From Bolinopsis microptera (taxonomy: Eukaryota; Ctenophora; Tentaculata; Lobata; Bolinopsidae), in the NCBI RefSeq assembly GCF_026151205.1, contig NC_087078.1, positions 6,341,675 through 6,405,674 on the forward strand: a stretch of 64,000 nt of DNA, read 5' to 3'. Positions 10,284-22,600 of the stretch are shown here, piece by piece. The notes under the pieces are model-generated. The model worked only from the letters and a program-made list of their open reading frames with translations. It was not told the DNA's origin and ran no database searches. The position numbers were made by a program, and so were the translations under genes. Positions within the stretch are counted from its first letter, which is position 1, and each line of letters begins with the position of its first letter.

Positions 10284-10449
10284 GGACTACTTATGACATG
10301 ATGGTAAACAGATTATATGAATGGTATCTTGGATGCAATTAGTTACAACTTGCATTAATTAACATGCTGGTAAATCCTGCTCCGCATACGACTTATTGCA
10401 TCCAAGATACCATTGAATGATCTGTTAACCATCATATCATAAGTAGTCC
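10284..10449. mobile_element. Foldback/MITE, 166 bp
   Basis: The left arm 10284-10339 begins GGACTACTTATGACATGATG. The right arm 10395-10449 is its inverted copy at roughly 88% identity, including ATGGTATCTTGGATGCAAT. The loop is about 55 bp and there is no reading frame. Confidence 0.85.
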
Positions 10450-11074
10450 GCAGACTGGGTCGGGCTTCTTGAATACTGCCACTTTATAAGCTGCTGCTCG
10501 TAAGCAGCTTCGTTATGCTGCATGGGAGAAGGCTTTGAAAGGAGACCAGTGAGAACCGAGAATGTCCTGTTACTTCCATGATCCATCTCTCGAAGAGGAG
10601 GTGGACCCCAGGAAATCACTGTGAGGTCAGTGGTTTAGAATCTGCGAGTGTATGGGTTTTTAATTCTTCCCATGGAACTTTGTTAAGATTCTGCCGGCAA
10701 TTTTGGTTCGTCACCGGCAAACATGTGACAACTATTAACCTTGATTTGTCAAACTCAACCCAGTATATTTTGGTGAGTAGTTTACTAGCTTGCATCTTTA
10801 TGCTTAATGTCGACAGTTTTGTCATTAATATGAACTTCAGAGCTATTTATCCCGTGAACAATAAACATCCTTTCCTCGCCCTGCATCTATTTAGCTGACC
10901 AATTAATCAGTTAATTAATTACCCAACCAATTATTCCTTATCCCGACCTCGGTTAGATTCCAGCCACCTTTTACGTTGTTGTTATACCAACAGTCCTTAG
11001 TTTGATTAACTGTCACTAATCCTTGTTTTGCATCGTTTAACAAGTCATTGTTCAGCTCAAAAGTCTTACTGTTA

Positions 11075-11102
<28 letters not shown>
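11075..11102. repeat. C28 homopolymer
   Basis: 28 consecutive C. Unlike the runs at 14429 and 18484, no matching inverted end is visible nearby. Confidence 0.9.
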
Positions 11103-11106
<4 letters not shown>

Positions 11107-11820
11107 TTTAAGGTTGTACGTGTGTTGTATAACTATAATCCACGAGGAGCGATCAGCGATCACAAGTTTACCACGGGGAATGGGGATGTCACACGGTAGC
11201 CTACCTGTAACGGTATTTGTAAACGGAAGTAAACCGACGATTATGAGCTCATTAATCAGCCATTACAAGCATTACAAGCACGAAAATCGCGTGTCAGAGC
11301 TTCCTGAACTACCGGGTTATACCGGGTTTTAGCACTGTATTTTGTAGTGGTGTACTTGTTGTGGTACTCACTGGTATTGATATTGTGGAAATGATAGATT
11401 TGGGGAGTCATTGCATCTCTTCTCATAATCCTGGGTTTTCGCTATAAGTATGACGACAATTGTGAAATTAACCTAAAATAAGACCAGAATGCAAAGTTTA
11501 GTTGGTTTCATTCCGCCATTCTCATCTTCACACGGGTTCTCGTTTCTCTTATATTATTGGTGTTTCACAAACTATGTGGGCCGCTTAAATAGTTGACCGT
11601 TTACGGAGAAACCCGTGGTTCCTGCGATTGGTATATCTCTTCAACCTATCAGTAATGACAATAGTCCCTGGTGTCTCGTGGTGCGGATAAGGCTTCCTGT
11701 ATTGTGGATGTTGTCAGGGCAGACAGCAATTCTGTCCTGACAAATATTTTAAACGGGCATATCCTGTCCAAACCCAGGATGCACTACATGAAGAATTCGT
11801 TGTAACTTTGTTTGAAAAGC

Positions 11821-11850
11821 ATTAATATGTTTCTTCAGAAACATATTAAT
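11821..11850. repeat. Perfect 13-bp hairpin
   Basis: ATTAATATGTTTC, a TTCA loop, then GAAACATATTAAT. Function unknown. Confidence 0.7.
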
Positions 11851-11860
11851 TAAACAACTC

Positions 11861-11905
11861 ATATCGTAGATTAAATTAGTTCCACCGGGATCTGGTAGCA
11901 CTCAT
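11861..11905. repeat. Dispersed 45-bp repeat, copy 1
   Basis: 39 of 45 bases match 26020-26064. The shared core is AAATTAGTTCCACC..GATCTGGTA. Probably a short remnant of a dispersed element. Confidence 0.6.
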
Positions 11906-12997
11906 CCACAGAGGTATGTGACATGTTGATGACTGCCTTGGTAACTTTGTCTGGTCTCTATATTGCACGTGATGCACCCTCCCCTGCAGAGACACTATGT
12001 TATAGTAGATAACATACTCCTGAACACTGAACAGTGAACATATTAATTTGATTTAAGTGCGAGGCATTTCTTTGAGACCTCCTGCACAGGGCACATTGAA
12101 TCACATCTTTCCCAAAGTTCGTTTTACTTTAAGAAGACTTGCTCATTTTAAAATTTACTATTACAATAGACTGTTACGATAGACAACAATAGAAGCTAGG
12201 CTTATGTACCGGGCCGATGTATATTTGGGCGGTGATACTGGTTTACAAGTCTAGAATCATAGCTCTCTTAGCAGTTTTAGTCTAAGAACGATCTGTTCTT
12301 TTGCTGAACATGGGAAGGAGGGTCTCGGTTCTTTTTGGTCTAAAAACATACGAAGATAGCTAGTCCCCCTGGGTCCTACACTGGCCCCTACCAATGTTTG
12401 TTACTGTAGCTATGATATTCATAGTAGGATCTATGAAGATACGCTAATTTTGCTATGTCAGTATGTTTACAGAGGGGTACTTGTGCAACATGAATCTTAT
12501 TTCCAGTCCAGTTATCTATAGTGTGATATAAATAATTGCTTCCAGTACGATCTAGTTTAGTGTACAGCACGTGCAGCTTGGGTGCACATGCACGTTGAGT
12601 GCACGTCATCTCTCTGCACGCTGTGCAAGAACCCGCGTGTATCAATCCCGACCTCTCATCTAACTGCTATCTTTCCTTCAATTAAACCCTACGATAAATA
12701 TCACGTGACCTCGTTATCTACGACGTGGGCAAAGTAACGAGATAAGAGCACAAGTTCTCTCATATCACAAGCTAGCTACCACACACACACGTACAAAGTG
12801 TGGTTTTGTGGTTCTTGTAGTTCTCCTTATTTCCGCTACATGACTTGCCTATAATAGAGGGTTAACATATTTGAAGATTTCATAAGCATTCTACCTCGTA
12901 ACAAGTTACTCTGCCTATTTTCTCATGCGCTAACAAAAATATTAACAGGTGTTTGATATGTTAGGGTATATTAAGTTAGGTTTATATTCTCTAATGG

Positions 12998-13065
12998 CAG
13001 AACCTTAATATTGGTGTTACCTCCTGACCTGATAGAACCTTAATATTGGTGTTACCTCCTCACCT
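12998..13065. repeat. Short tandem duplication
   Basis: An AGAACCTTAATATTGGTGTT-ACCTCC block occurs twice in direct order, about 37 bp apart. Confidence 0.75.
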
Positions 13066-14430
13066 GTTACTGCCAGTATTTATCCAGTCAGCATATTATA
13101 TTAACTACTTTACTAAACTCATTACTAACATCAACTCGAGACTTGTTACTTGTGATCAAACAGCTGATAAGATATGATAAACGGTCCTCATGTTCCATAC
13201 ACAATTACCCAATCATAAAACTTGGGAGAGATGAGTTCTTAGCTAACAAATACAATCATCCTAATTTGTATTTAATCGACACACCCTAGATAAGAACCCT
13301 GTTTTGTTTTGTCAATGTCAAGTCTAGGGAGAAAGATATGTCTTGATAATATAGGTAACTGTACGGCTGGATGTGTTTAATGCCGTATATTGTAGTCTAA
13401 GTGAGTATGAGAGCATACTGCATACTGCATATTCTAATACACCCCATTAGATAAGAATAGTTATATGGACTATGGGCGACACTCGGGTTGGTTTGGATTA
13501 TCTACCACCCTCTCTAATGGTCCATCTTTCTAGTTTGCTCCTCACGTGTTACTCCCAACATTTACTCGATATCATCCTTATTCCTTATACTCGTTGCTAT
13601 AACACGGTTGTATATTTGTTATGCCTTTGTGTTCTGTTGTCTAAGTGCGCATTCTTAAGTTGAGTATATTGTTAAACCTTCGGCGAAAAATGTATCAGAT
13701 AGCCGATCAGGGTTTACGGTAAATCGGGGTACAGCAAATTGGGATTTTACTGCAACTCGTGATAATTTAGTTATCCGTCCTTATTGTATTTGTTACGATT
13801 TGTACCTCTACCATTTCAATCTAACCACAAAAGAAACAACTGTTCTCGTTAGACACTCCTTGATCCTGGTCCAATTGAACAATTGTTACAATCTTATCCA
13901 GGAAGCAATTAGTGAATTAGCCGGCTTCAACTGTTCAACTGTCATAATTGTTATGACTTGTAGTGGGATATTGCTTTGAAGTTTCGACCTAGTTAGTCAG
14001 ATTTGGAGTGCACGTCCCGAACGTTCTGAAGTCAATTTATCAGTGTTTGTCAAGCTATTTTTGCGGTACCAATTTACCACAATGAATTGTCATAGGGGGA
14101 AGGAATGCCAAACATCAACAAAATGGGAGGAAAGAATTGTAACTTTGAATATTCACAATTCAACATAATTAGCCTAAAAGTCTCATAATTATAGTAATGA
14201 CTCATTTTAACTACTATAAAGTCACTAAACACTGTGCCATTATAGTGAGTCATTCTAACACATAACACTGCATAGTGTATACCAGCCACACTGTCCAATG
14301 TGTTTATTCATCTGTCTTAGCTATTTGTTAGTTATGTGTTATATATCCCTGTGCACCGGCGTAATAGCTACAAAAAAAACGTCCTTTATTTTATTTATTT
14401 GTTTAGATTGAGAGTTATTGAGCTGATTGG

Positions 14431-14835
14431 GGGGGGGGCCAATGACTACTTTTGGGGACTTGGGGAATTACGTCAACGATTTTACCCCGAGTCCCCATTT
14501 TTAGTCCCCATTAGTCCCCAAAAGTCTCCATTAGTCCCCATTTAGATTTCAAAAAATCTGGCTTCTCCAGACCAGATCGTAAACTTCTCAAGACTGAAGT
14601 CTAGAATATTTATAAATGGTCACTGGACATTCCTGACTTCTTGGGAGCTACTTGAGGGCTGTTAGAGTACCTAACTAACTTGAAAACCATAAATGACTGT
14701 CAAAAATTCTGGGGACTTATGGGGAAAAATGGTGAATTACGTCAACGAGTTGACCTCTAGTCCCCATGATTTTTAGTCCCCATTAGTCCCCAAAAGTCTC
14801 CATTGGTAGTCATTGGCCCCCCCCCCCCCCCCCCC
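14431..14835. mobile_element. Non-autonomous element with poly-G/poly-C ends and a target duplication
   Basis: The left end is a G-run followed by CCAATGACTAC. The right end is GTAGTCATTGG followed by a 19-base C-run, an exact inverted match. It is flanked by a direct repeat GCTGATTGG (14422-14430 and 14836-14844), consistent with a 7-9 bp target-site duplication; hAT elements make 8 bp. Inside, a segment of about 80 bp with AATTACGTCAACGA and repeated TAGTCCCCA is present twice in direct orientation (14462-14545 and 14731-14812). No transposase is encoded. Confidence 0.82.
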
Positions 14836-15198
14836 GCTGATTGGCTAAAGATGCTTCCAATGTTTCATGTGAAGCATCTAAATTCCATTCATAGCTGTTG
14901 TACTACTGTTTGTGTACTATTTTGTTGATGTTGGTTAGAAATATGTTGTCAGTATTCATACTCATAGTATGTATTGTACTTGCTTGGCTGGTAAAGTTGG
15001 TAAAAAGTTGGCAGCTTTTTGCGGTAGGAGACAACTATAGAATATAAATGTGAAATCTGCAGTCACGTCCATTTTACAATTTGTTAATCGTTGATTGGTT
15101 CTGATTCAAGAATAAATAAAATCACCTCGTAGTTTCTATTCGCTGTTTTTCTATTTTCGATTAGGTTTACTGGAAGATTGGTTGGTATACGACAGTTT

Positions 15199-15385
15199 GG
15201 TTCTTTTGCGATAGTCAAAACGCGACAACTAGCGCTAGTTGTCGCCATCCAGCGCTAGTTGTCGCTATCCAGCGCTGGATAACGTTGGCCAGCGCAAAAT
15301 ATATATGTTCGATAATTGTCGCTATCCAGCGCTAGTTGTCGCCATCCAGCGCTAGTTGTCGCGTTTTGACTATCGCAAAAGAACC
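15199..15385. mobile_element. Palindrome-rich MITE, 187 bp
   Basis: The ends are GGTTCTTTTGCGATAGTCAA and its inverted copy, with arms of 60 bp or more. The arms contain the self-complementary units AGCGCT and CTAGCGCTAG and repeated TTGTCGC, so each arm can also fold on itself. No reading frame. Confidence 0.88.
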
Positions 15386-15403
15386 GAAAGTTTAATTACT
15401 TAG

Positions 15404-15590
15404 AATAACGAATATTTAATAAATAGACCCATTAATTCGCAGACTTGGTTACAGTCGTTCAATTGTTCTGTAGGGTAAACTTAAAGAAATAAATAAAATT
15501 AACGAATATCTAATAAATAGTTTCATTGATCCACAGACTTGGCTACCGCTAATAAATTGTAAAATGTTCTGAAGGGAAAGCATCATTAGT
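15404..15590. repeat. Diverged tandem duplication, about 95 bp units
   Basis: Two direct copies share AACGAATAT[TC]TAATAAATAG, CA[GC]ACTTGG[TC]TAC and a downstream GTTCTG[TA]AGGG block. Confidence 0.7.
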
Positions 15591-18483
15591 CGTGATGCCA
15601 TCTGTGACCATTGAAGCATAATTGCTTCATGGATTGCTCCCCAGCCTGTATTAGAAACAGTAGACATCGTGCATAGACATCATTTACAATCTATATTGAA
15701 TAATAAGTTCCTTTTGATTGCCTATAACTAAGGTTTAGTGTAGCAATTTGTATCAATTTATGAGACAAATAACTAAACGCTGTTCATTAGGCGCTATAAT
15801 CTGAAAGACGGTTCATTAGATTCAACAAACGCATCCTTACTCCTTAGTACTGGAAGATGCTATCATCAGGAATATGGATTATACCACTTTATAATCGAAT
15901 CATCAGTTTTTCATCCTTCGATAGCACCAGTCAAAGAACTATAACCTTGGCGCCAGCGGCTTCAAATCATTTGTTTCAATAAGATAAACCTATTATTTGA
16001 AGATTAGACGCTCGCTTTGTCATTACTCATTAGGTCTCCCCCTCATCACTCTTCGTCATATATATCTATCTTTAAACGTTGAAACAGTGAACCTCTGTCA
16101 GATAGAGTGACGCGTAGTTGATGAAGAATGTTTGATGATGGGTCTTGTGATTATACCTCCATGCAGGTTGCAGGGGAAGTTGGTCTACTGCCAAACCTGT
16201 TTCATTAACATGTAGCATGACGACATTGAAATGATATGTTCCTTCTTTGTAATGACTTCTATTGTCTCAGTAATGTTGCTTTTGATCAAGCAGCTTGGTG
16301 AGGAATGTATATCATATGGTTCATTTCCTTTTAGTAACATTGTTGCATTATTTTCTGGTCAAACTGTCAATTTTGAGTTATTCTAAATCGTCACAACTTA
16401 ATATGTGAAAACTGCATCAAACTAGCATAGTTTGGGCTATCGAGTTGGTTTATAATGGGTAATATGTTTTAGTAAATCCAGGATGGTGTTTCAAATTTGT
16501 TGCTTTTCAGCCTTGTCGATTAAGGAACTCTCTCAAGTTAAATAGATGTGATATGAATGATATGCACATACTTCATAATACCTATGTCTCAATCCCCATC
16601 TATATCCCCGTGTTACAGATTTTCTTTTTAAATAATCATTTAGCATTTCTTGTCCAAATACAACGCATCCACGGCTCCAGTAACCATACCATAATCAATA
16701 CCCATTGTCTATATTAGCACCCCATTGGACTAACTTGGCTAATTTCGCCATTGTTCACACGTTAAAGTCTTTAATTCGCTGTCACTAGTCGGCACATATC
16801 TTAGAGATAGTCGGCGGTTTAACTCTTTGTTAGTAAGTTAGTGTATTGTTACCACTACTATGTTGTTACCACTACTATGCTAATTTGTTTACTTATTTTA
16901 ATTATTTTCCTTGTTCTATAACTTCGTAATAGTTATTTTATTACTGATGCTACGTTTGGTAAGGGGCGGTCATACTCTTTGAAGTTGCTTCCTTTGTTAC
17001 TTCTTTTATACTAGCACTCCATACTGTGAGGCTCATTTCGAGATGATCGTGCATTTGTTATGGTCCATGACATTCAGGTCACTAGTACCAAATAAGGAAC
17101 TATTTACTATAATCTCTGGTGCACCTGAATCTATCATCGTCCCCAACTAAGCCCTCACCTCCAGACATCTTACCTTTACGATTAGATTTCGACGAAGTAC
17201 CTGACCCAGTCTAACATAAGTATCCCACTCGTACTGTCTGACTTCGTAAAACTTATATTTTATATTCCTCATAACTAAAACCATCGGCTAGTCGACCATG
17301 TCATTTGTTCCGGACTACTTACTTAGTAGTTAACTGTTAAATTAATTTAATCCAACAAGATCCGGGTACGATTTCATTATCTTCGATGCTAGCCACTCAG
17401 ATCTTTTCCGCTTCACTGGGATTTGCACCGTAACGGTCAAATGGCTGCGCTTTCGTACCAGATCTCCTGAAAATTATGGTTAGAGTTGCAGTTATGTTAA
17501 TAATTTATCATTAACGTCTGAGATAGTATGTAAAGATAAATGGATTTTTCGTAAGATAAATGTCAGTATTCAATTTTACATTTTTCCCGAAAGTTCTGGT
17601 TTTGACTATTTACTATTAACCTTGTCTGGGCAGTCATTATTATGTAATAATATTATGTGTTCGTGGAAACACAAATGTTCGTACATGGTTATTGTCATAG
17701 GACCAAATTCAACGGCCGAAGTAAAATCTTATCATACGTTTCTTGTTTTCATTGAAAGAGGTAATGTAAAGGATGTTACCCTTTAACTTTATCTGTTTGG
17801 GTGAAGAGGCTTCTTGAATCAATGAATATTGAATAGTCTAGTGCACAACTATGACTCGTCGTACACTAGCAGTTTGCTTAGTGCCCTAGTGTCTGTATTA
17901 AATAAAAGAAGAGACTCAACATTCAGAGATACCAACCATCACCATGGGACACATTTTTGCACGAAATATAAAAACGGTTACATTTTTTCGTGGTCACTAC
18001 AACCAATCTTTACTTATAAAGATGTTTACAAGGACTGAAAATTGATTATTACATTAGTTTTCCCAGTATAATAGCTTGATATGTTGTTAACGCTCGTAAA
18101 TTGTAGCCTAATGTTGCAGCTATAAGTATTCTAAGTGATGTAGTAATTGGTTAATTTGGTCGATTTCAGAGGAGACTGCTCCGGTAATGATGGGAGTTGT
18201 TTTTCAAGCTAGACTTATTTACTGGTGTTCGTATTTAATTGTTTTTTTTTTCTCGTCGCTGATAAGTTTGAGATTGGAGTGTTTAGTAGGGAGCATCATG
18301 GCTCTCTACAGACAAAGTGAAGACAAATGACTGGTGAAAACTAAATGCAAAATAATCGACGTTTCGTCACTCATTGGCCTTTTACTAAGATTCGTATTTC
18401 GTAGTTTCTCTGTCGAGAGCCGTGATGATTCCTAATAAAGTAATAAACACTAAAATTTTAAAAACTCACACTAGTCCCTACCA

Positions 18484-18771
18484 GGGGGGGGGGGGGGGGG
18501 GGGGGGGATAAGGTACTAAGTTCTGTACGTGACGTCGACTAAGTGTAATTTTGGAATTTTGTCAAAAGACCCACCCACGCGGTACTAACTGTTTTTAAGA
18601 CACCCACAAAAAAACTGAGGTAAAATGGGTTTTTTGGGGTTGGACACCCCCCTTCGTACCATGTACTAACTGTTTCTGGGATACGTACCATGTACTAACT
18701 GTGTTTTGGAAGAAAATATGACCCACCCCCTCAACGTCACGTACGGTACTAAGTGTATGATCTCCCCCCAC
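18484..18771. mobile_element. Second element with poly-G/poly-C ends
   Basis: It begins with G24 (18484-18507), then ATAAGGTACTAAGT and GTACGTGACGT. It ends with ACGTCACGTACGGTACTAAG..GATCTCCCCCC. The inverted ends share GGGGGGA and GTACGTGACGT, with GGTACTAAGT in both. The interior repeats GTACTAACTGT three times. No convincing target duplication was found and no protein is encoded. Confidence 0.65.
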
Positions 18772-20573
18772 GTTCCATTTGCAGTATGAGTATCAAGACT
18801 AGATTTCTAATTCATACCTTGTATTCGCCAATCTCTTTAAAAGTTCATAGCTAGAAATACCCATAAAACAAATATCCAGGCCCGTGTCTGCTTGTGTACC
18901 TGATCAACATAATACAACATAATACATTAATTAAAGAATTATAACTCAATTTGTTTTCCAGAGAAACATTTGACTTGACGGTGGAGAGCGTGCAATAGTA
19001 AGCCATAAAATCGCGAAACTTCACCAAACATGCACGTGCACTTTCACCACTGTTCGTTCGCTCTTACCTGTAGAATTTGCATTGCATTCTTTAGCTTTGG
19101 AATTATTTTGAGCAGCTTCATTCCTTGGAAGCAATATTAGTATCTAATTAGTGGATATTTTTCATATGTTTTCGGAACTGAAACTGCTTTATCATGGGCC
19201 GAAGGTGCCGTTTATCTGATATTTTCAATAGAATTCAATACTTTGTGGCTTGCTCTCCTAGTAAGCTGTGTGTTTTGTTAATTTTGCCTGCTCCATGATA
19301 ATGAGACAATTCCAAAAGTCAACGGCGAAATATTTAATTTTCGTGTCACGTTTACGTCAAGTTTGTCTTACTAATGATGTTAAATTATCCCAAATATTTT
19401 GTAGATCTAATCCAGTGCAGCTCACGTTTGTCAACCACATTCGCTTCTGTTTGCGTGTCTAAATCTGGAGGTAAATCTTTGTTGTCAGCTCATTTAACTT
19501 TTGTTTTACGATAAATTTGATTTCATCGAACGTTTGTGTTGCTTAATGTGTTGCAAATCTGGGAATTGATGGATAATTTTCTATTGTACTACAATAATTG
19601 TAGTCGGTATGCCATTATACAGGGTGGCCGGAGAAAGCTGATCATTATCAATTGCTCATAATTTGCTCATTTTATATCCGCTTTTCACATTCTCTGACTT
19701 ATTTTGTACATAGTACATCTTTGTCTAGATGGTCACTCTCGATGAGGTAAAATAGCTGTAAAATAACTGATCTTTGGTCCAAACAAGTTCCAATATGCTT
19801 GAAACTCACACACAGTGTCTCATACTCATAGTGTCTAGAATGTATACGGTATGTAGAATGTATACGGAATGTATACGGTATACAGTATACCATCAAATTA
19901 CACTGTGGAATCTTTTTTCAGATCCGGCACCACCAAAACCACAAATTTGAGGCCTATATTATTATTGAGCTTTTCTTATGCTCAGAGGTTCTTGCAACCC
20001 TAATAATACGGTGTCCGTAGGAACAATGCCAAGCCAAAAAAAGGATGGTGCTGAATTTGAATGTCGAATAAACCCAAAATTCGTGATTTTATTAGATTTA
20101 AGTTTGCACACTTTCTAGACCTATAATTCATAAATTTGACCATCCTGGACTACTACATTTGAAGGTTTTGTTCATTCGGTGGTAATAAATAATTTATGTA
20201 GTTTTATGTAGAGGTAAAAACCATGTAGAAAATCGCAAAAAATGTGAATTATGTAAATCAGTCAGCTTCGGCTCAAAATATAATCTTGGTTTAGAATTTA
20301 GGCTTGTTTAGCTAAATTATTCGATCATACTGCATCTCAGTTTTAACAGAACTGATTTTGATTGCTCCGTTATCAAACAAGACTAAAATGGAAATTATCA
20401 GTTTTGTCTGATCCACCCTTATATTCTATTCTTTGGAATCAATATTAGTTTCAACTGCATCTTAATTCATGATAGTTTTTCACATGATAGTTTTGTGAAC
20501 TGAAACTCCATTATCTCAGTTGAAGAATAGAGTTTTATTCTCACATCGTTAAGTTAATCCGTTTCAGGAAGGC

Positions 20574-20632
20574 CCCTGTTCTAGACTACTGTCTAGACCC
20601 CTGTTCTAGACTACTGTCTAGACCCCTGTTCT
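20574..20632. repeat. 25-bp tandem repeat, about 2.4 copies
   Basis: The unit CCCCTGTTCTAGACTACTGT-CTAGA is repeated without change. Confidence 0.85.
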
Positions 20633-22300
20633 ACTCTCTTACATCACCAATGTGACCGATCATGACACCCTAAAACATGACCCGTTGCATATTACGACTA
20701 TTGACTATTTAGCCATTGAGGTTAATGTTATCGTTTTATTAACTCTCAGAGATTGAGTACCTTCCATTATTTAATATAATTCGGATTGCAATTGCATGCC
20801 TACGTAAAACAGTTCAATCAGAACGGTGGGCACATATTGAGCCATATTTGTTTTTAGTTTTTACACGAGACAATCATTCTTGCTTTTTATTGGTCACTAT
20901 GCATCTTAATTCAATAGCATGGTATGCAATGGACACCTTGGCTTGTAAAAAGTGTTTGTGAACCATTATATAAGATATCCGGGATAGTGAAGATGATATC
21001 ATGCAGGTTGTATTATCTGTTCATTATTGTGCACGTGTCACTATATTTCCTACGGGTTCTCACTAATTAACAATATCAAATATATCAAAAAACAATGCTG
21101 TGGGATAGTTCCTCTATATTTACTTTATTGCACTAGAGATGTTTTCGTAGCACACCAAGCATTCTTTAAAAGTGCATGTACTCCATTGCCTCAAATTGTG
21201 GGTCATCTGGTAACTTTATGACCTTATTGACTGCTACTTGCTTACTTCTTGGCCCTTGGGTAATGAAGAGATCTTTTCCGATTACTAGAAAGGAACTTTA
21301 CGTCGCTTCCTCTCAAGGTAGTCATCAGTCATGCAGGGAGAGTGGGGAGAGAGCGTAATAGGGCTGGGAGGCCAGTTTAGGCAAATAGGTACAATGCCGA
21401 CCGGCTATTAACTGGCTATTATCAGGTCTAAATTTTACCTATTTGCCGTCAGTTTATGCCAGGTGGGACCCAGTTAAACAAAACCTCTTTGTTGTTTTTA
21501 TATTTTATGGGGTATCATTCATCCGTATAAAATATGTCTGATCGCTCATTTTATTTGGGCTTTTGAGCCAGTAAGTTAACTTGAGCCAATAATTTAACAA
21601 TAACTATAATGCTATTGTAATAATATATCAGCCATATATAATAATAGACACTTACGAAATACCCAATAGAGCGTGGCCAAGTAATACGTTTCCTTTTTAT
21701 ACCCGGACCTATTCACCCCGAACAATCCCACGTCTCCCGGGCATCTGACCACTGATTAAGTCGACAAAAGAATGGTTGTCATGCCCAAATTACATTGGAA
21801 TTTTCTGCATTGTTTATGTGGGATATCGGTCTATGTTTAATCTCCTTTCCGTCTGGTTATGAAGAGTTTCAATACCACAACATTCAACATTTAGCCTGAA
21901 TGGAGTCACTGCTTAAGCCGACAAAACAATTCACTATATTTCATCTGGACTAGCGGTGAAATTAGGCTCATAACGCCTTCCCTGTCATTTATATTTGCTG
22001 GCATTACTCGCGGTTCACGTAGGTGTTCTAAGAGAATTGACTTGGGTGCCCAGGGTGCTAGCTTTGGATTATCATGTAATGGGCTCCCCGGTGCTCCGCT
22101 CTGTCTCCAGATACCACTTACACCACAGTCGCGAAAATACTGCGTTTAAATTCCGTGTGGTTTTAGGATAGTTATATTGTCGTTTCGAGCTTTTAGCGAT
22201 AAGCTTTCCGTGGTGGTACGATGGAGACTGGGCAGTCTTCACATTATAAGGTCAGCACATAGGGGATTAGGTGAAATCCTCACTCTAAAGTAGGGTTATT

Positions 22301-22600
22301 TGGACACAATAGTAATGTTTAAACGTGCTGCCGCTATTAAACCAGGGGCACCATCCTTACTGGGCTGATGAATTTTGTTACAAAAGCATGCAAAACCTAA
22401 TTTTGCCCTCCTCCGGGACGATGCTGCCATGCTGGGTAACTAGGCACCATTTAGTTGCACGGTGGTTGCAGAATTATCATGTACACAATAGCTGTAAGTA
22501 AACGTGCTTCCCACTGCTAAACTAGGGGCACAGTTCTTACCGGGGCCTGGAATTACTGTTACAAATAAACGTGTCCAGGAACAATGCCGGGTATTCATTA
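22301..22600. repeat. Diverged direct duplication, about 185 bp period
   Basis: The series ACACAATAG, AAACGTGCT, CTAAAC[CT]AGGGGCA, TTAC[TC]GGG and GTTACAAA recurs in order in both halves. Confidence 0.65.

Larger units (their letters stand above)
9079..14420. other. Gene-free region, start of the 34 kb desert
   Basis: No reading frame here exceeds about 106 codons and none shows a recognisable domain or splice-framed family motif. The first few hundred bases probably include the GPCR promoter, but no element can be singled out. Listed separately: foldbacks at 9461 and 10284, a C-run at 11075, a hairpin at 11821, a dispersed repeat at 11861 and a tandem duplication at 12998. Confidence 0.5.
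14845..18480. other. Gene-free region
   Basis: No supportable coding region. Contains the inverted-repeat element at 15199 and a diverged tandem duplication at 15404-15590. The rest is unique AT-rich sequence. Confidence 0.5.

Noticed and set aside
10578-10898. A 106-codon plus-strand frame in the desert
   Set aside because: No recognisable motif, no Met context or splice signals of note, and composition like the surrounding non-coding DNA.
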